Positions 53,324 through 63,600 of a DNA stretch of 64,000 nt are shown one piece after another; position 1 is the first letter of the stretch; each line of letters begins with the position of its first letter. This DNA is from Oceanobacillus jordanicus (GTDB lineage Bacteria; Bacillota; Bacilli; Bacillales; Amphibacillaceae). Below the pieces are notes generated by a model, which saw nothing but the letters and a program-made list of their open reading frames with translations, ran no database searches and had not been told where the DNA came from. Location: contig NZ_JAIFZM010000001.1 in the NCBI RefSeq assembly GCF_022095695.1, positions 1 to 64,000 of the forward strand, read 5' to 3'. A program made the position numbers and the translations under genes.

Positions 53324-54283
53324 ATGAAAAAAGCAGTTGTATTAGGAGCAACTGGTGGAACAGGCCAAGTTATTGTCTCAGAATTATTGAACAGAGGAAT
53401 AGAAGTCATAGCCTTCGGACGTTCTCAAGAGAAATTGAATGAAATAATGAAGGAACATGATAACCACCCCAAATTAACATATAAACTGGGTGATATATTT
53501 GATTATAAAACCATTGTAGAAGCTGCCAAAGATGTAGATGTTATTTTTCAGTGTGCGAATGTCAAATATCAAGAGATGAAATCAAAGCTATTATTACTTG
53601 GAGAGAGTGTAATGAAAGCAGCTGATACTTTAGGGAATAAAATTGTTTTTGTAGATGGGATTTACGTGTATGGGCACCAAGTTGCAAAAGGAGATGAAAA
53701 TCATCCACACCAGCCCCATACGAAAAAAGGTAAACTTAGAGTGGAATTCGAGCAACTGATTTTCAGTTCTAAATGGAAAAGTGCTAAAGCATTAATTGTC
53801 AGGCTACCAGATTATTATGGACCCACGTCACAAAATTCCTATTTACAGCCTACCCTAGAAGGGATAGCTGCCAATAAAGCCTCTGTTTTTATTGGGAATC
53901 TAAAAACTCCTCGTGAGTATGTCTATTTGCCAGATGCGGCGAAGATGATTGTAAATATAGCGGAAAAAGACGATTCTTATGGAGAGAATTGGAATATACC
54001 AGGAGCGGGGTTAATTTCGGGAAAAGATATTATTAAAATAGCTCGTAACGTAACGGGGAGTCAAAAGATAATTATTCCACTTTCTAAAATTGCCATTCGT
54101 TTTATTGGGTTATTCGATGTATTTATGAGGGAAGTTGTTGAAATTATGTACCTTACTAAAGAAGGGTTTGTTTTAAGTGGTGAAAAATATGAAAAGCGAA
54201 TTGGTGCCATTCCAAAAACTCCTTTTAAACAAGGCATGGAAGAGACATTACAGCTGTTGATGTATAAAGAAAATTTGGGTTAA
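53324..54283 (+). CDS. atypical SDR / NAD-dependent epimerase-like oxidoreductase
   Basis: 319 residues. The Rossmann motif is VLGATGGTGQVI near 5-16; DIFDY and CANVKYQEM follow, then DGIYVYGH (the possible active-site Tyr, without an obvious Lys four residues on) and RLPDYYGPTSQN. It follows AGAGGTG. Its own TetR operator and promoter suggest it is the main target of the regulator; the substrate is unknown. Confidence 0.82.
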   Translation: MKKAVVLGATGGTGQVIVSELLNRGIEVIAFGRSQEKLNEIMKEHDNHPKLTYKLGDIFDYKTIVEAAKDVDVIFQCANVKYQEMKSKLLLLGESVMKAADTLGNKIVFVDGIYVYGHQVAKGDENHPHQPHTKKGKLRVEFEQLIFSSKWKSAKALIVRLPDYYGPTSQNSYLQPTLEGIAANKASVFIGNLKTPREYVYLPDAAKMIVNIAEKDDSYGENWNIPGAGLISGKDIIKIARNVTGSQKIIIPLSKIAIRFIGLFDVFMREVVEIMYLTKEGFVLSGEKYEKRIGAIPKTPFKQGMEETLQLLMYKENLG

Positions 54284-54294
54284 CGTAAAAACAA

Positions 54295-54327
54295 GGGCGG
54301 TTATTGCTAGAAGTGATTAAACCGCCC
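54295..54327. terminator. bidirectional terminator
   Basis: GGGCGGTT pairs perfectly with AACCGCCC between converging genes. Confidence 0.75.
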
Positions 54328-54399
54328 CATGCTTTGTTATCATTTTTGGACATTAATTATGGAATTACATTAACTAATAAGATTAAAACCAAACCATTC

Positions 54400-55509
54400 C
54401 TACTGATAATTAATAATCGCCGGATTAGGATCAAGCTTCAAGACCTCTTCTGGACTCAACACCGGCTCATCTTTGTTATAAAAGATTTTAAATCCTCCAT
54501 ATTGGACTGCTTCGTTTCGCACGAATTTACGATAGAGCGACATTTTGGTGGCAGAATCGCCCCAACCGTCATAGTTCAAGGCAACTTCTACATTTTCAGT
54601 TGGTTGAATGGCTTCTTTATTCGTTAATGCTTCATCCATAAACTGGTGGACGAGTACAATTTTATCTGGTAAATCATTTTCCTCCACCATTTCCGTTAAG
54701 TAATCCACCGCTTCTTGTACTTCAGCACCGTCTACTTGACCAAGATCGATACCCGGGGTTTCTCCCTCTTTTACATGGAATTCGGTATCAATAGCTAGGT
54801 GCACATGAGGCATCTTAAGCCATTTCTCTAGTGATTTAACTTGATTGATGACGGAATCTGTTCCGAGTTGGACATCCAGCATAAGTAACGCATCATTTTC
54901 TTCAGCTAGTTTGGCATATTCGTCAATTTTCTCTGGTGGAGTTGGATGGACGTACGTCCCTTCAGTCCCCGGGTCGCGCTGTGCTACGGTAGAAATGAGT
55001 TCAATCATTGGCACAGCAGGGCGTGAAGGATCTGCATCTGAATATGCTTGGGTCTGCTCTTTTAATTTCTCCATCAATTCATCTGGTTCCATTTCTCCCA
55101 ATATCCCCATATTGCTAGAGTTAGGATGTCCGTAATAAGCTACGAGTCTATGATCCTTTAATGGACCATCGGTTTGATCCTCGGCTCCTTTTACCAATGT
55201 TTCTCCAACTGGAACCATTCTAGTACGATCCCCTCCGCGAGCTTCTTCACTAGGCATCTTCTCTAGTTCCTCTTCAGATAACGTTTCTTTTAGAGGAGAA
55301 GCATCTTTTGATGGTTCCATCGCTTTGTAAGGTTGAGGGGGCTTCTCTTCTTCTGTTTCTTTCTTGTCTTCCTTCTCATCTGAAGCGCCCTCTTCCTGTG
55401 CCGGTTCTTCATCACTTTTTTCATTCTCTTGGGTAGTGGTGTTTTCCGAACAAGCGATCAGGAAAAACAGGATAAGCACTCCTGAGAATAGCAAAGCTGA
55501 TTTTTTCAT
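54400..55509 (-). CDS. lipoprotein of unknown function, perhaps TIM-barrel-like
   Basis: 369 residues. Signal peptide and lipobox FFLIAC, then an acidic linker of about 60 residues (EEPAQEEGASDEKEDKKETE) and a folded domain with HRLVAYYGHPNSSNMGILGE, PMIELISTVAQRDPG, ALLMLDVQLG, VHLAIDTEFHVKEGE, IVLVHQF and VALNYDGWGD. The series of strand-end acidic and aromatic residues recalls a (beta/alpha)8 glycosidase-like barrel, but I cannot name a family. ATG 55509 has AAGGAA at 9 bases. Fragments of a second copy lie at 44693 and 48693. Confidence 0.7.
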   Translation of the reverse strand: MKKSALLFSGVLILFFLIACSENTTTQENEKSDEEPAQEEGASDEKEDKKETEEEKPPQPYKAMEPSKDASPLKETLSEEELEKMPSEEARGGDRTRMVPVGETLVKGAEDQTDGPLKDHRLVAYYGHPNSSNMGILGEMEPDELMEKLKEQTQAYSDADPSRPAVPMIELISTVAQRDPGTEGTYVHPTPPEKIDEYAKLAEENDALLMLDVQLGTDSVINQVKSLEKWLKMPHVHLAIDTEFHVKEGETPGIDLGQVDGAEVQEAVDYLTEMVEENDLPDKIVLVHQFMDEALTNKEAIQPTENVEVALNYDGWGDSATKMSLYRKFVRNEAVQYGGFKIFYNKDEPVLSPEEVLKLDPNPAIINYQ

Positions 55510-55594
55510 GTTGTTCACTTCCTTATGTATTAATTTCTACTATCTATTATTCTAGATATATACCCTGTTTTCAATAAAGTTAACAGGGAGATTT

Positions 55595-55627
55595 AAAAAA
55601 ATGGAGAGTTCAACTAGCGAACCCTCC
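55595..55627 (-). terminator. terminator of the pbuE-like gene
   Basis: GGAGGGTTC pairs with GAACTCTCC (one mismatch) followed by TTTTTTT on the minus strand. Confidence 0.8.
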
Positions 55628-55634
55628 AATCTGT

Positions 55635-56837
55635 TTAGTTTTGTTCTTGTAAAGGACGCTCTACTACAAAACTCTCCTTTGTCTTTTCGCTTCCTTTTGT
55701 TTTTCTTGTTAAAGAAATGACTGCGCATGCTAGGGAGATGAGGACAATCACGCCACCAAACCAAGCTGTGCTGGAAACATTTCCGGTTTGATTTAGCACA
55801 ACACCACCAAATGCTGATCCGAGAGAGATCCCGATTTGTAATGCTGAATTATTAAAGCTCTGCTGGATATCCGATGTTGCAGGATCTGTTTGAATCAAAT
55901 AGCTTTGTTGTGGTGGAGCTAAACTCCAGCTTAATGCTGCCCAAATCATCATAATTGGCAGGAATACAATAAGTGAAAAAGTAGTAAATGGCAGTATGAA
56001 TAGCACGACAGCAAATGAAATTATCACAGTAATGATGCTTTTTGGAGCTCCGATCGAATCGGAAAGAAAACCTCCGAAGGCGCCGCCGCTTACCGCTGCA
56101 ATCCCAAATAATAGATAACAAATGCTAAGCCAACTAGAACTTAGATGAAGTTCTGTTTCTAAAAATGGTGTGAAGTACGCATAAAGCGTGTAATGTCCCG
56201 CAAGCATAAACATGGTTGCAAGATGTGCGCTACCTAATTTTGCGCTACTCACTGCTTTTAGTTGTTTTGATAGTGGGATCGTTTTTTCGCCAGGGAATCG
56301 ATCTAAAAAGATGGAAATAAGCACAAAAGAACCGATCGATAACAACGCAATTCCGAGAAAAATTACTCGCCAGCCAAATTGATCGGAAATCAGAATTCCC
56401 AGTGGAACGCCCATAACAAGCGATGAACTAATTCCCATGTAAACAAGGCCTAGAGCTTTTGCTCGATGTGCTGGTGAAACCACTTTTGAAGCGATGGTTA
56501 ACGAAAGTACTACAATGAGTGCTGTACTCATGGCGGTAATGACCCTTGCGACCATCATGAAGGTAAAGTTCGGACTGAAATAGGTCATGATGTTCCCAAT
56601 AAAGAAAATAGACAAGGATATGAGATATAACTTTTTTCGCTCCATTTTACTCGTTAGAACTAGTAACACAGGACCGGAAACAGCATAAATAAGTGCGAAC
56701 ACCGTGATGAGTTGTCCAGCAGAGCTTAATGAGATGTTTAAATCGTTCGCGATAGTTGGGAGTATTCCACCAACGACTAATTCAACAAGGCCAACCGCTA
56801 CAGTAGATAATGCGAGTATAAAAACTTTTAAATTCAT
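55635..56837 (-). CDS. pbuE: purine efflux transporter, PbuE-type MFS
   Basis: 400 residues, 12 membrane helices. DHA1-family features include the [22 protein letters not shown] start, [10 protein letters not shown] (loop 2-3), and [22 protein letters not shown] (motif C region). PbuE in B. subtilis exports hypoxanthine and adenine; the identification rests on the protein and on the adenine riboswitch in front of it, which is the arrangement of B. subtilis pbuE. The ATG follows GGAAG. Confidence 0.82.
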   Translation of the reverse strand: MNLKVFILALSTVAVGLVELVVGGILPTIANDLNISLSSAGQLITVFALIYAVSGPVLLVLTSKMERKKLYLISLSIFFIGNIMTYFSPNFTFMMVARVITAMSTALIVVLSLTIASKVVSPAHRAKALGLVYMGISSSLVMGVPLGILISDQFGWRVIFLGIALLSIGSFVLISIFLDRFPGEKTIPLSKQLKAVSSAKLGSAHLATMFMLAGHYTLYAYFTPFLETELHLSSSWLSICYLLFGIAAVSGGAFGGFLSDSIGAPKSIITVIISFAVVLFILPFTTFSLIVFLPIMMIWAALSWSLAPPQQSYLIQTDPATSDIQQSFNNSALQIGISLGSAFGGVVLNQTGNVSSTAWFGGVIVLISLACAVISLTRKTKGSEKTKESFVVERPLQEQN

Positions 56838-56873
56838 CTTCTTCTTACTTCCTTTCGAATGAAAAATAATATA

Positions 56874-56973
56874 AAAAAATCCTGATTACAAAAAATGATT
56901 TAACTCATTTTCTGTAATCAGGATTTTAAGGTTCCTGGTAGACACCCTCAAGCCATATTCTGAGGTTATACAG
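56874..56973 (-). promoter_or_regulatory. adenine riboswitch (purine family)
   Basis: On the minus strand the aptamer has P1 (CTGTA with TACAG), P2 (CCTCA with TGAGG), L2 GAATATGGCT, J2/3 GTGTCTACC, P3 (CCAGGA with TCCTG), L3 ACCTTAAAAT and J3/1 GATTAC. The specificity base after P3 is U, as in adenine riboswitches, not C as in guanine ones. The expression platform is a terminator (TCCTGATTACAGAAAATGA with TCATTTTTTGTAATCAGGA, then TTTTTTT) whose formation excludes P3 and P1. Adenine should turn the gene on, as in B. subtilis pbuE. Confidence 0.92.
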
Positions 56974-57321
56974 GTTATATTAATTTATTATTTAGTATAA
57001 GCGAGCACTTTAGATAGTTTACTAGCTTTCATCTAGTTTATCAAGTAGCAATTTTTAGCTTTAAAATGTATAGTACTTTCTAAAAGTGTGAACAGTGTGA
57101 ACAGAGTTCACGCGCTCATTATATTGATTAAGATTATTTCAAAGGGATATCAACTGTATCATTAGTAAATTAATAAGGTTGTCGGGTATTTTTCCTATAA
57201 AAAGTTAAGTGAATTGGTTCGGTTTACTACTACCTACCTTATGGGTATACTTAAAGAGTAAGCCGAATATATGAAACCTACCTAAAAGGTCATTCGTATA
57301 TACACAAAAGGAGGGAACTCA
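56974..57321. other. intergenic region upstream of pbuE and of the basic small gene
   Basis: Promoter region in both directions. GTGAACAGTGTGAACAG then GTTCAC near 57088-57111 forms a small direct and inverted repeat, a possible operator. Otherwise nothing seen. Confidence 0.45.
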
Positions 57322-57525
57322 ATGTTTAAAAAGTTCCTAAAAGGCATTTCCAAAGAGATGAAAAAACGTGGTAGCAGCAGTGGCCGATCGAAATACCGCC
57401 GTCATGGCTCTAGTAGTGGAAAAAAGCGGAGATATTACGGAAGTAGCAGCAGCGGACGACGCGGACATAATGCCTATCGTGGCTCAAGCCATTACAGAAA
57501 AAAAGGCCGTTACGCTAGCAGCTGA
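57322..57525 (+). CDS. small Arg/Lys/Ser-rich protein
   Basis: 67 residues with very strong basic charge and repeats of GSSSG, KRRYYGSSS and GSSHYRKKG. After MFKKFLKGISKEMKKRG, it seems disordered. AAAGGAGGG precedes the ATG. Nucleic-acid or polymer binding is possible from charge alone. It ends at a terminator. Confidence 0.7.
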   Translation: MFKKFLKGISKEMKKRGSSSGRSKYRRHGSSSGKKRRYYGSSSSGRRGHNAYRGSSHYRKKGRYASS

Positions 57526-57550
57526 TCGTTATTTGAATAAAATACAAAAA

Positions 57551-57598
57551 GACTCCATTTGGTGGGAAGATTACACTCCCTGCTAAATGGAGTTTTTA
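57551..57598. terminator. terminator
   Basis: ACTCCATTT pairs perfectly with AAATGGAGT, followed by TTTT, between converging genes. Confidence 0.8.
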
Positions 57599-57633
57599 AG
57601 TCCACACTATGTTCTGCTATCCCGGTGTTCCTT

Positions 57634-58428
57634 CTAATCGCTTGCTGATAGAAGACTGATTGCTTCCCAGATATCTGTAAGAATAGCTTCACACTGGTGA
57701 TACGGCGGTTCAATCTGTAACAATCGTTTCAGAATCTGGGTTGTTTTCGGATGGAGGCTTAGCTCTTCAGTCCAGGGCCTATTCCTTTTCGTTTCCCCAT
57801 CATAGGAAGAGTAGAGAAGAAAAAGCAGGAAGTCTCCTATATCAAAAAAGTCATCGCGTGCTAATTGTTCTCCGTTTTCTTTTGCTTTGTCGTCTGTATG
57901 CAAATTGTGTGCTAAACCAAAATCTATTAGATGAAGTTCATCGTTGTGAAGGAGCACATTTGGAATTCGGATATCACCATGGAACACGCCTTTTTCGTGA
58001 ATATAGCAAATGATAGCAGTTAGCTTTTTAACGATTTCTAGACATTCCCTTTCACTGTATTTCTGCTTTGTGTCGAATAACGTGTCTTCTACGTTTTTCC
58101 CCTCGACAAACTCCATGGAAAAGAACTGCTCATCCTCATACTCGAATGTCTCTATTAATTTTGGAATGCCAGCATGGTCTAACATCTGTAGAATAGTTGT
58201 CTCTTGCTTGTAATTCTCCATATTTTCTTTCCTCTTGCTTTTACGCATTTGTTTGACCACACATCTTTGGTTGGCGTCCAAGTCCCAGCACAAATAGATG
58301 ATGCCGTAACTCCCATTCTGTAACACTTTCTCTATTTCATATCGTCCAGCCAGTGTTTGACCGATCGAATATTGCTGATCCATTATCCTCTGTCGCACTT
58401 TCTTTATCATCCAATGTAGAACTTCCAT
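57634..58428 (-). CDS. serine/threonine protein kinase (YbdM-like)
   Basis: 264 residues. The Hanks-type kinase core is visible: GQTLAGRYEIEKVLQNGSYG (G-loop), VVKQ (Lys59), HGDIRIPNVL (catalytic loop with Gly in place of Arg of HRD) and LIDFGLAH (DFG). No transmembrane or PASTA part follows, so it is a cytosolic kinase like B. subtilis YbdM. ATG 58428 follows AGAGGTG. Substrates unknown. Confidence 0.85.
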   Translation of the reverse strand: MEVLHWMIKKVRQRIMDQQYSIGQTLAGRYEIEKVLQNGSYGIIYLCWDLDANQRCVVKQMRKSKRKENMENYKQETTILQMLDHAGIPKLIETFEYEDEQFFSMEFVEGKNVEDTLFDTKQKYSERECLEIVKKLTAIICYIHEKGVFHGDIRIPNVLLHNDELHLIDFGLAHNLHTDDKAKENGEQLARDDFFDIGDFLLFLLYSSYDGETKRNRPWTEELSLHPKTTQILKRLLQIEPPYHQCEAILTDIWEAISLLSASD

Positions 58429-58593
58429 GCGCACCTCTTCATTTACGTTTGTTTGTATTATATCAAACTTATAAAAATAAATTCAGAGCCATAGAATTTC
58501 TCGTGGGAAAGTGTTATGAACTAGAGGTAGGTTTATTTGCTTAATAAGTGAGGGAATTTCAAGGTATGGTGCTGGTTAATATGGTTCGGAGAT

Positions 58594-58998
58594 AGCTACA
58601 GAATAACTGTGGTAAATTATACGGGACCACGGACGACAAAGGATGTAACTACAATGAAGGTAACCCTCGTATCAGGTGGAAAATAAAAAGAAAAATACCT
58701 CATGCATGGCATTCAGGAATAATGAAACGGCTAAGTGCATTTGCCAAGGTAGACATTATCGAAGTTGCTGATAAAAAGGCACCAGAGAATATGAGCGGAG
58801 CGGAAATGCTAGAAGTGAAACGAAAAGAAGGCGAGCACATCCTCTTCCGTACTAGCCAGGATACCTATGTCATGCCCCTCGAGATTAATGGTAAGATGCT
58901 TAGCTCCGAACAGCTTGCAGCAAAAATGGACGAACTCGCAACCTACGGAAAGAGTAAGATAGCCTTCGTAATCGCGAGGGGAACCTTCCCACAAATAG
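58594..58998 (+). pseudogene. decayed second copy of rlmH, including its upstream region
   Basis: From about 58600 (GAATAACTGTGGTAAA) the DNA follows 26309 onward: promoter, ribosome site and start (ATG 58654). It then carries a stop codon after ten codons (GGAAAATAA), small deletions, and an internal deletion that joins FVI directly to the GEPYHK region. That removes the SAM-binding knot (GGSLGIS) and the rest of the catalytic C terminus. Translation of the middle piece still reads well. It is not functional. Confidence 0.85.
58981..58998 (+). repeat. putative right attachment-site repeat
   Basis: GAACCTTCCCACAAATAG differs at one base from 26824-26841 and is in the same orientation, 32 kb away. 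Confidence 0.55.
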
Positions 58999-59231
58999 TG
59001 GAAAAATAAAGGATGGAAAAACTGAGTTAAGTAAAACGTTTAAAACAAATTAATTAATAAAATACACCCCTTTAATTCTCTAAAGAATTTGAAGGGATTT
59101 TTATATTAGAAATAATTTTTTGGTAATGGGAATATACGTTTCCCTTTTATTAAGCTATCTCTTGTTGAAATGGTATAATAGTACAAATAAGAAGGTGGTA
59201 ATTGAACTTCAATTTAAAGGGAGTGATTACA

Positions 59232-60227
59232 ATGCAGAATGAATCCAATATACTAATCTACCAAACGGAAGAAGGCAACACAAAAATAGACGTAAGATTA
59301 GAAAATGAAACAGTTTGGATGACACAAAAGGCCATAGCGGAATTATATCAGACCTCATCTCAAAATATTACGCTTCATATAAGAAATATTTATGCGGAAG
59401 AAGAATTACAGGAAGAAGCAACTTGTAAGTATTACTTACAAGTTCAAAATGAAGGGTCAAGAGAAGTGAAAAGAAAAGCAAAACACTATAACCTAGAAAT
59501 GATCATCGCAATCGGTTACCGAGTACGCTCCCATCGTGGCACACAGTTCCGCCGGTGGGCAACAGATCAATTAAATGAATATCTTGTTAAGGGTTTTACC
59601 ATGGATGATGATCGCTTGAAGGAAATGCGTAACTTTGGACAAGATTATTTCGATGAATTACTAGAACGAATCCGTGACATTCGTGCTTCGGAAAAAAGGT
59701 TTTACCAAAAGATTACAGATATTTACGCGACATCTGTAGACTATAATCCAAACGCAGAAATCACACAAGATTTTTTTGCAACTGTTCAAAATAAATTACA
59801 TTTTGCGATCCATGGTCAAACAGCGGCCGAACTTATAGTAGACAGAGCAAAAGCAGAGAAGGAGAATATGGGCCTCACCACATGGAAAGGTGATAAAGTA
59901 CGCAGAAGGGATATCACGGTTGCTAAAAATTACTTGTCTGAAAAGGAACTAAAATCACTTAATCGAATTGTCACGATGTACTTAGACTATGCTGAAGATC
60001 AAGCGGAAAGACAACAACCGATGCATATGAAGGAATGGATGGACAAACTGAATGCCTTTCTTCAGTTTAACAACCGTGAAATTCTTGAACACGCAGGAAA
60101 AATCTCTAAGTCTGTGGCTGATAAATTAGCAATAGAGGAGTATGAAATGTATAATCAAAAACAAATTAATACGAAGTCAAATGATGATTTTGAGCGCTTT
60201 ATTGAAAATAATAACCTAAAGAAATAA
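59232..60227 (+). CDS. rhuM: RhuM-family protein
   Basis: 331 residues. The family pattern is clear: IDVRLENETVWMTQKAIAELYQTSSQNITLHIRNIY, then YNLEMIIAIGYRVRSHRGTQFRRWATDQLNEYLVKGF. The N-terminal part is a Bro/KilA-like DNA-binding domain. RhuM was named from Salmonella pathogenicity island 3 but its role is unknown, and it is common on mobile islands. The ATG at 59232 follows AAAGGGAG. Confidence 0.85.
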   Translation: MQNESNILIYQTEEGNTKIDVRLENETVWMTQKAIAELYQTSSQNITLHIRNIYAEEELQEEATCKYYLQVQNEGSREVKRKAKHYNLEMIIAIGYRVRSHRGTQFRRWATDQLNEYLVKGFTMDDDRLKEMRNFGQDYFDELLERIRDIRASEKRFYQKITDIYATSVDYNPNAEITQDFFATVQNKLHFAIHGQTAAELIVDRAKAEKENMGLTTWKGDKVRRRDITVAKNYLSEKELKSLNRIVTMYLDYAEDQAERQQPMHMKEWMDKLNAFLQFNNREILEHAGKISKSVADKLAIEEYEMYNQKQINTKSNDDFERFIENNNLKK

Positions 60228-60641
60228 ACAAACATATATAACCTAAATACACGTACGTAGAGTTTTGATGGACATTATGTGAGTACTGCGGATAGTTTGA
60301 GCCAGTAATTACAGAAGGTCGCTCCAATGCGCAATGTTTGGCCATAAGTAGCAGAAATACTATTCTTTACCACCACTGATTTTACTTTAACTACTCATAA
60401 GCAGCTCAATTCATCTCCTATATTTATTCTTTCGATGAAAAATATTAAGTACTATTAAAAAAATCCTGATTACAAAAAATGATTTATTCATCTTCAGTAA
60501 TCAGGATTTTAAGGTTTCTCTATCATACCTTATCTTTTAGTGATCTCATCTGTTTCAGTCCTTTTTGCCGTGGTCTAGTGGAATAAACAGGTATTTAAAA
60601 AAGGTGAGCCCTAACCTATTGATTAAGACTCCCTATATATT
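60228..60641. other. intergenic region with riboswitch relic
   Basis: Except for the hairpin at 60455-60516 nothing recognisable was seen. Confidence 0.5.
60455..60516 (-). terminator. adenine-riboswitch terminator relic serving the helicase gene
   Basis: The DNA is nearly identical to the terminator part of the pbuE riboswitch (56874-56930): stem TCCTGATTAC with GTAATCAGGA, followed by TTTTTTT on the minus strand. The first half of the aptamer is lost. It stands 125 bases after the helicase stop codon. Confidence 0.75.
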
Positions 60642-63600
60642 CTACTTACCTACATACTCTATATTTCCCTCAGCATCTTCCTTGATCAGTCCTTTTTTCG
60701 CATTTAGATTAATAGCTTCCTGAATATATATTTCCGTGTTGGAGGTGGTTCGGCTATAACCAAGCAGTTTAGAAATCTCCCGGACTAGATCAGCCTTTGG
60801 CAGTCGGAGTGCAGTCTTCATTATATTCATCACACCATTGGCGTACTCCACCTTGCTTATATCCTGTAGCCCTCTGCGATAGCGGTTCTTTATCCGAAAA
60901 CCACTGTAAGAGGTGGACTGGTCCTTGTCTTTCCATAAGAATCTCCCCTTATCTTCGATGGTTTCATAAACCATCAATCCAGTAAGAGAGTCCTGAATTA
61001 CTTTCTCAAGCTTGGCACCACTTCTGGAGAATCCCCAGGCATTTATAATTTCTTTAGATAATCTCGAAAAGCTCACAGGTGCCTCTTTATCAATAATCTG
61101 TTTAATCTGTTCATGGATTACTGGTTTGCCTTCAAACGTATAGTAGTAATCGTTAGGTAATGACACCTCTTCTAGTACAGCAGGATCATAATAATTCGCT
61201 TTCTGTTTCTCTTCTGGGGGCATCGTTAGGCCACTGATTTTTTCGTGAATCGATTCTTGCACTTTAATAGGCTTGGCTTGTGTCTCTTTCTTCGTGTCAG
61301 CACTAAGTTTTTCAGCTTTCTGAAGTTGTACAAGTAGGTCTTCTATCTGTTTTTCTTTATTGTGCCACCATTCAACTGACCAGACTTTGATGATTTGCCA
61401 TCCCAGTCGGCCTAGCATTAGGTCTCCCTGTTTAACACGGTCCCTTGTAGTTGTAAAACTAGCAAATCGATGACCATCCACTTGTATTGCAGCAAGGTAT
61501 TTCCCGCGATTATTACGATCAACCACCGCTAAGTCCACCTTAAAATCACTATTTCCCACATTTGTCTCTACTTGATAACCATTTTGCTGTAGAGCCTCTT
61601 TTATTTTGGGAATAATGACGGTGGAATTTACTCGTTTGCTGTCTCCCCGATTTTCGACATCGGTTGGAATTTTACCTCTCTTGGCAAACTCAATAAACGC
61701 TCTAAGGCTGTGCACGCCCTCAGCTTTTGTTCGGGAGAGGTTGATTTTATCTGGTTCCATGGATGCAAAAATCACCATTTCTTTTTTAGCGCGGGAAACT
61801 GCGACATTTAGTCGGCGCCAACCTCCATCGCGGTTTAACGGCCCGAAGTTCAATGTCATGTGCCCCGTATGGTCAGGTCCGTAACCTACAGTAAACAGAA
61901 TGATGTCACGTTCGTCTCCCTGCACATTTTCCAAGTTCTTAACAAAGACAGGCTCCTCTACTTCGTCAGTAAAGTACTTCTCCAGGGAGGCATCTTGTCT
62001 TAGACGTTCATCAATCATATCTTCAATTAGTGTTTGTTGTGGCTGACTGAAGGTGACTACTCCAATACTCTCATGTTGTTTTTCTGGGTCACTCAGTCGT
62101 GAGAAGATGTCGTTGACTATCGCCTCTGCTTCATGCTTGTTTTGTTTGGTCTTCCCGCGGTCGTATACACCATGAACATTTTTAAATGATACTCTTGAGG
62201 CCATATCGTCTGTCGATGGGAAGGTTACCAATTTATTTCCATAGAAATGATTGTTTGAAAAAGAAATTAAACTTTCATGTTCACTGCGATAATGCCACCT
62301 CAAGTGTTTCTGCGGCAGCTGTACTGCAAGGCTGTCATCAAGAACGCTCTCCAGGTCCTGTAAATCAAAGTTATCCTCTTCCTGTTTTGTCCCAAAGAAG
62401 CTCGTTGGAGGTAATTGTTTAGGATCACCAACCACGATGACATTCTTACCTCTACCCATCGCGCCTATTGCTTCGCTCGTTGATAACTGAGACGCCTCAT
62501 CGAAAATGACCAAATCAAACTTAGGGAATGATGGATCCAGATATTGAGCAACAGATAATGGGCTCATCAGCATACAAGGTTTAATCTTAGGTAATAGATT
62601 TTTAATCCTGTCAAATAATTGACGAATAGCAATACCGCGCCCCTTGCTTTTAATTGCCTTGGCCAGAATTCCTGGCTCAGAACTCTGGATGGTGTTATTC
62701 ACTAAATCAGGTACACGGCTCATCAACTTAACGTACACTTCCAGTTTGGTCAGCTCACTAAGTTCATCATCAAAGGTATAAAATTTATCAAGCTTATTCT
62801 CAAAACTTGCTTTCGAAAACTGGGACAGCTCTTCTCTTGCTGAGATTTCTCCGTCTATTCTGAGACGGTAGAACCCATATAAATATGAAGATAGCAGTTC
62901 ATCATGATCCAGGCTGCCAGACAGATAAGGCTTCGTTACATTCTTCAACCCGAACTCTTCCGCCTCTTTAACAATGCTGGCCAGTTTACAGTTATCTTTT
63001 AGACCAGGTAACGCTTCAATCAGGAGAGCAGCTTTACCTCTGCTATAAGCAGCCCAGTTTGCTTGATTCGGCTCGTGCAGGTTTTCAGCAACTAATTCCT
63101 TCTCAACTTTATTCCAGTGACCCATTATTGACTCATAGCCTTCTGTATAACTATTCATTTGTTCTTTTGCCTGGGTAGTGGAAAGGTTCTGCTTATTGGC
63201 CTGTAGAATCTTAGCAAAATTAGCGAGCATTTCCTGTGATGGCTGCAACTCGTTGATAGAAGTTCGGACATCTTCCATCCACTTTACTGCTGCCTCTATC
63301 CCATTCCAATCCCCTTTTCCATCATTCCACAGATTAGAGAAGTGCTTTTTCATCAGATCTTCACTCTGAGTTAAAAACTCTTTCTTTTCCTGAATATCAC
63401 GGATTGCTGTAATTATGCTTTCCAATTTATCCGTTTCAATTTTATTTTTAGCTTTCAGAAACTTCTTAAGCTCCTTCTTAATCTTCCCTTTCTCCAGCTT
63501 TCCTTTAAGGAACCAGCTGTTCTCAGCTAATCTATAATCCTGTAGTAGGGTCTCCGCATTTATCTTTAAGATAGAGTTATCGAACCATTCATCGATTTTA

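Noticed and set aside
58722-59009. 95-residue protein similar to RlmH
   Set aside because: It lacks the SAM-binding knot and its real start is broken by an early stop; it is a pseudogene.
60455-60516. second functional adenine riboswitch
   Set aside because: The 5' half of the aptamer (P1, P2, J2/3) is lost and no purine gene follows.
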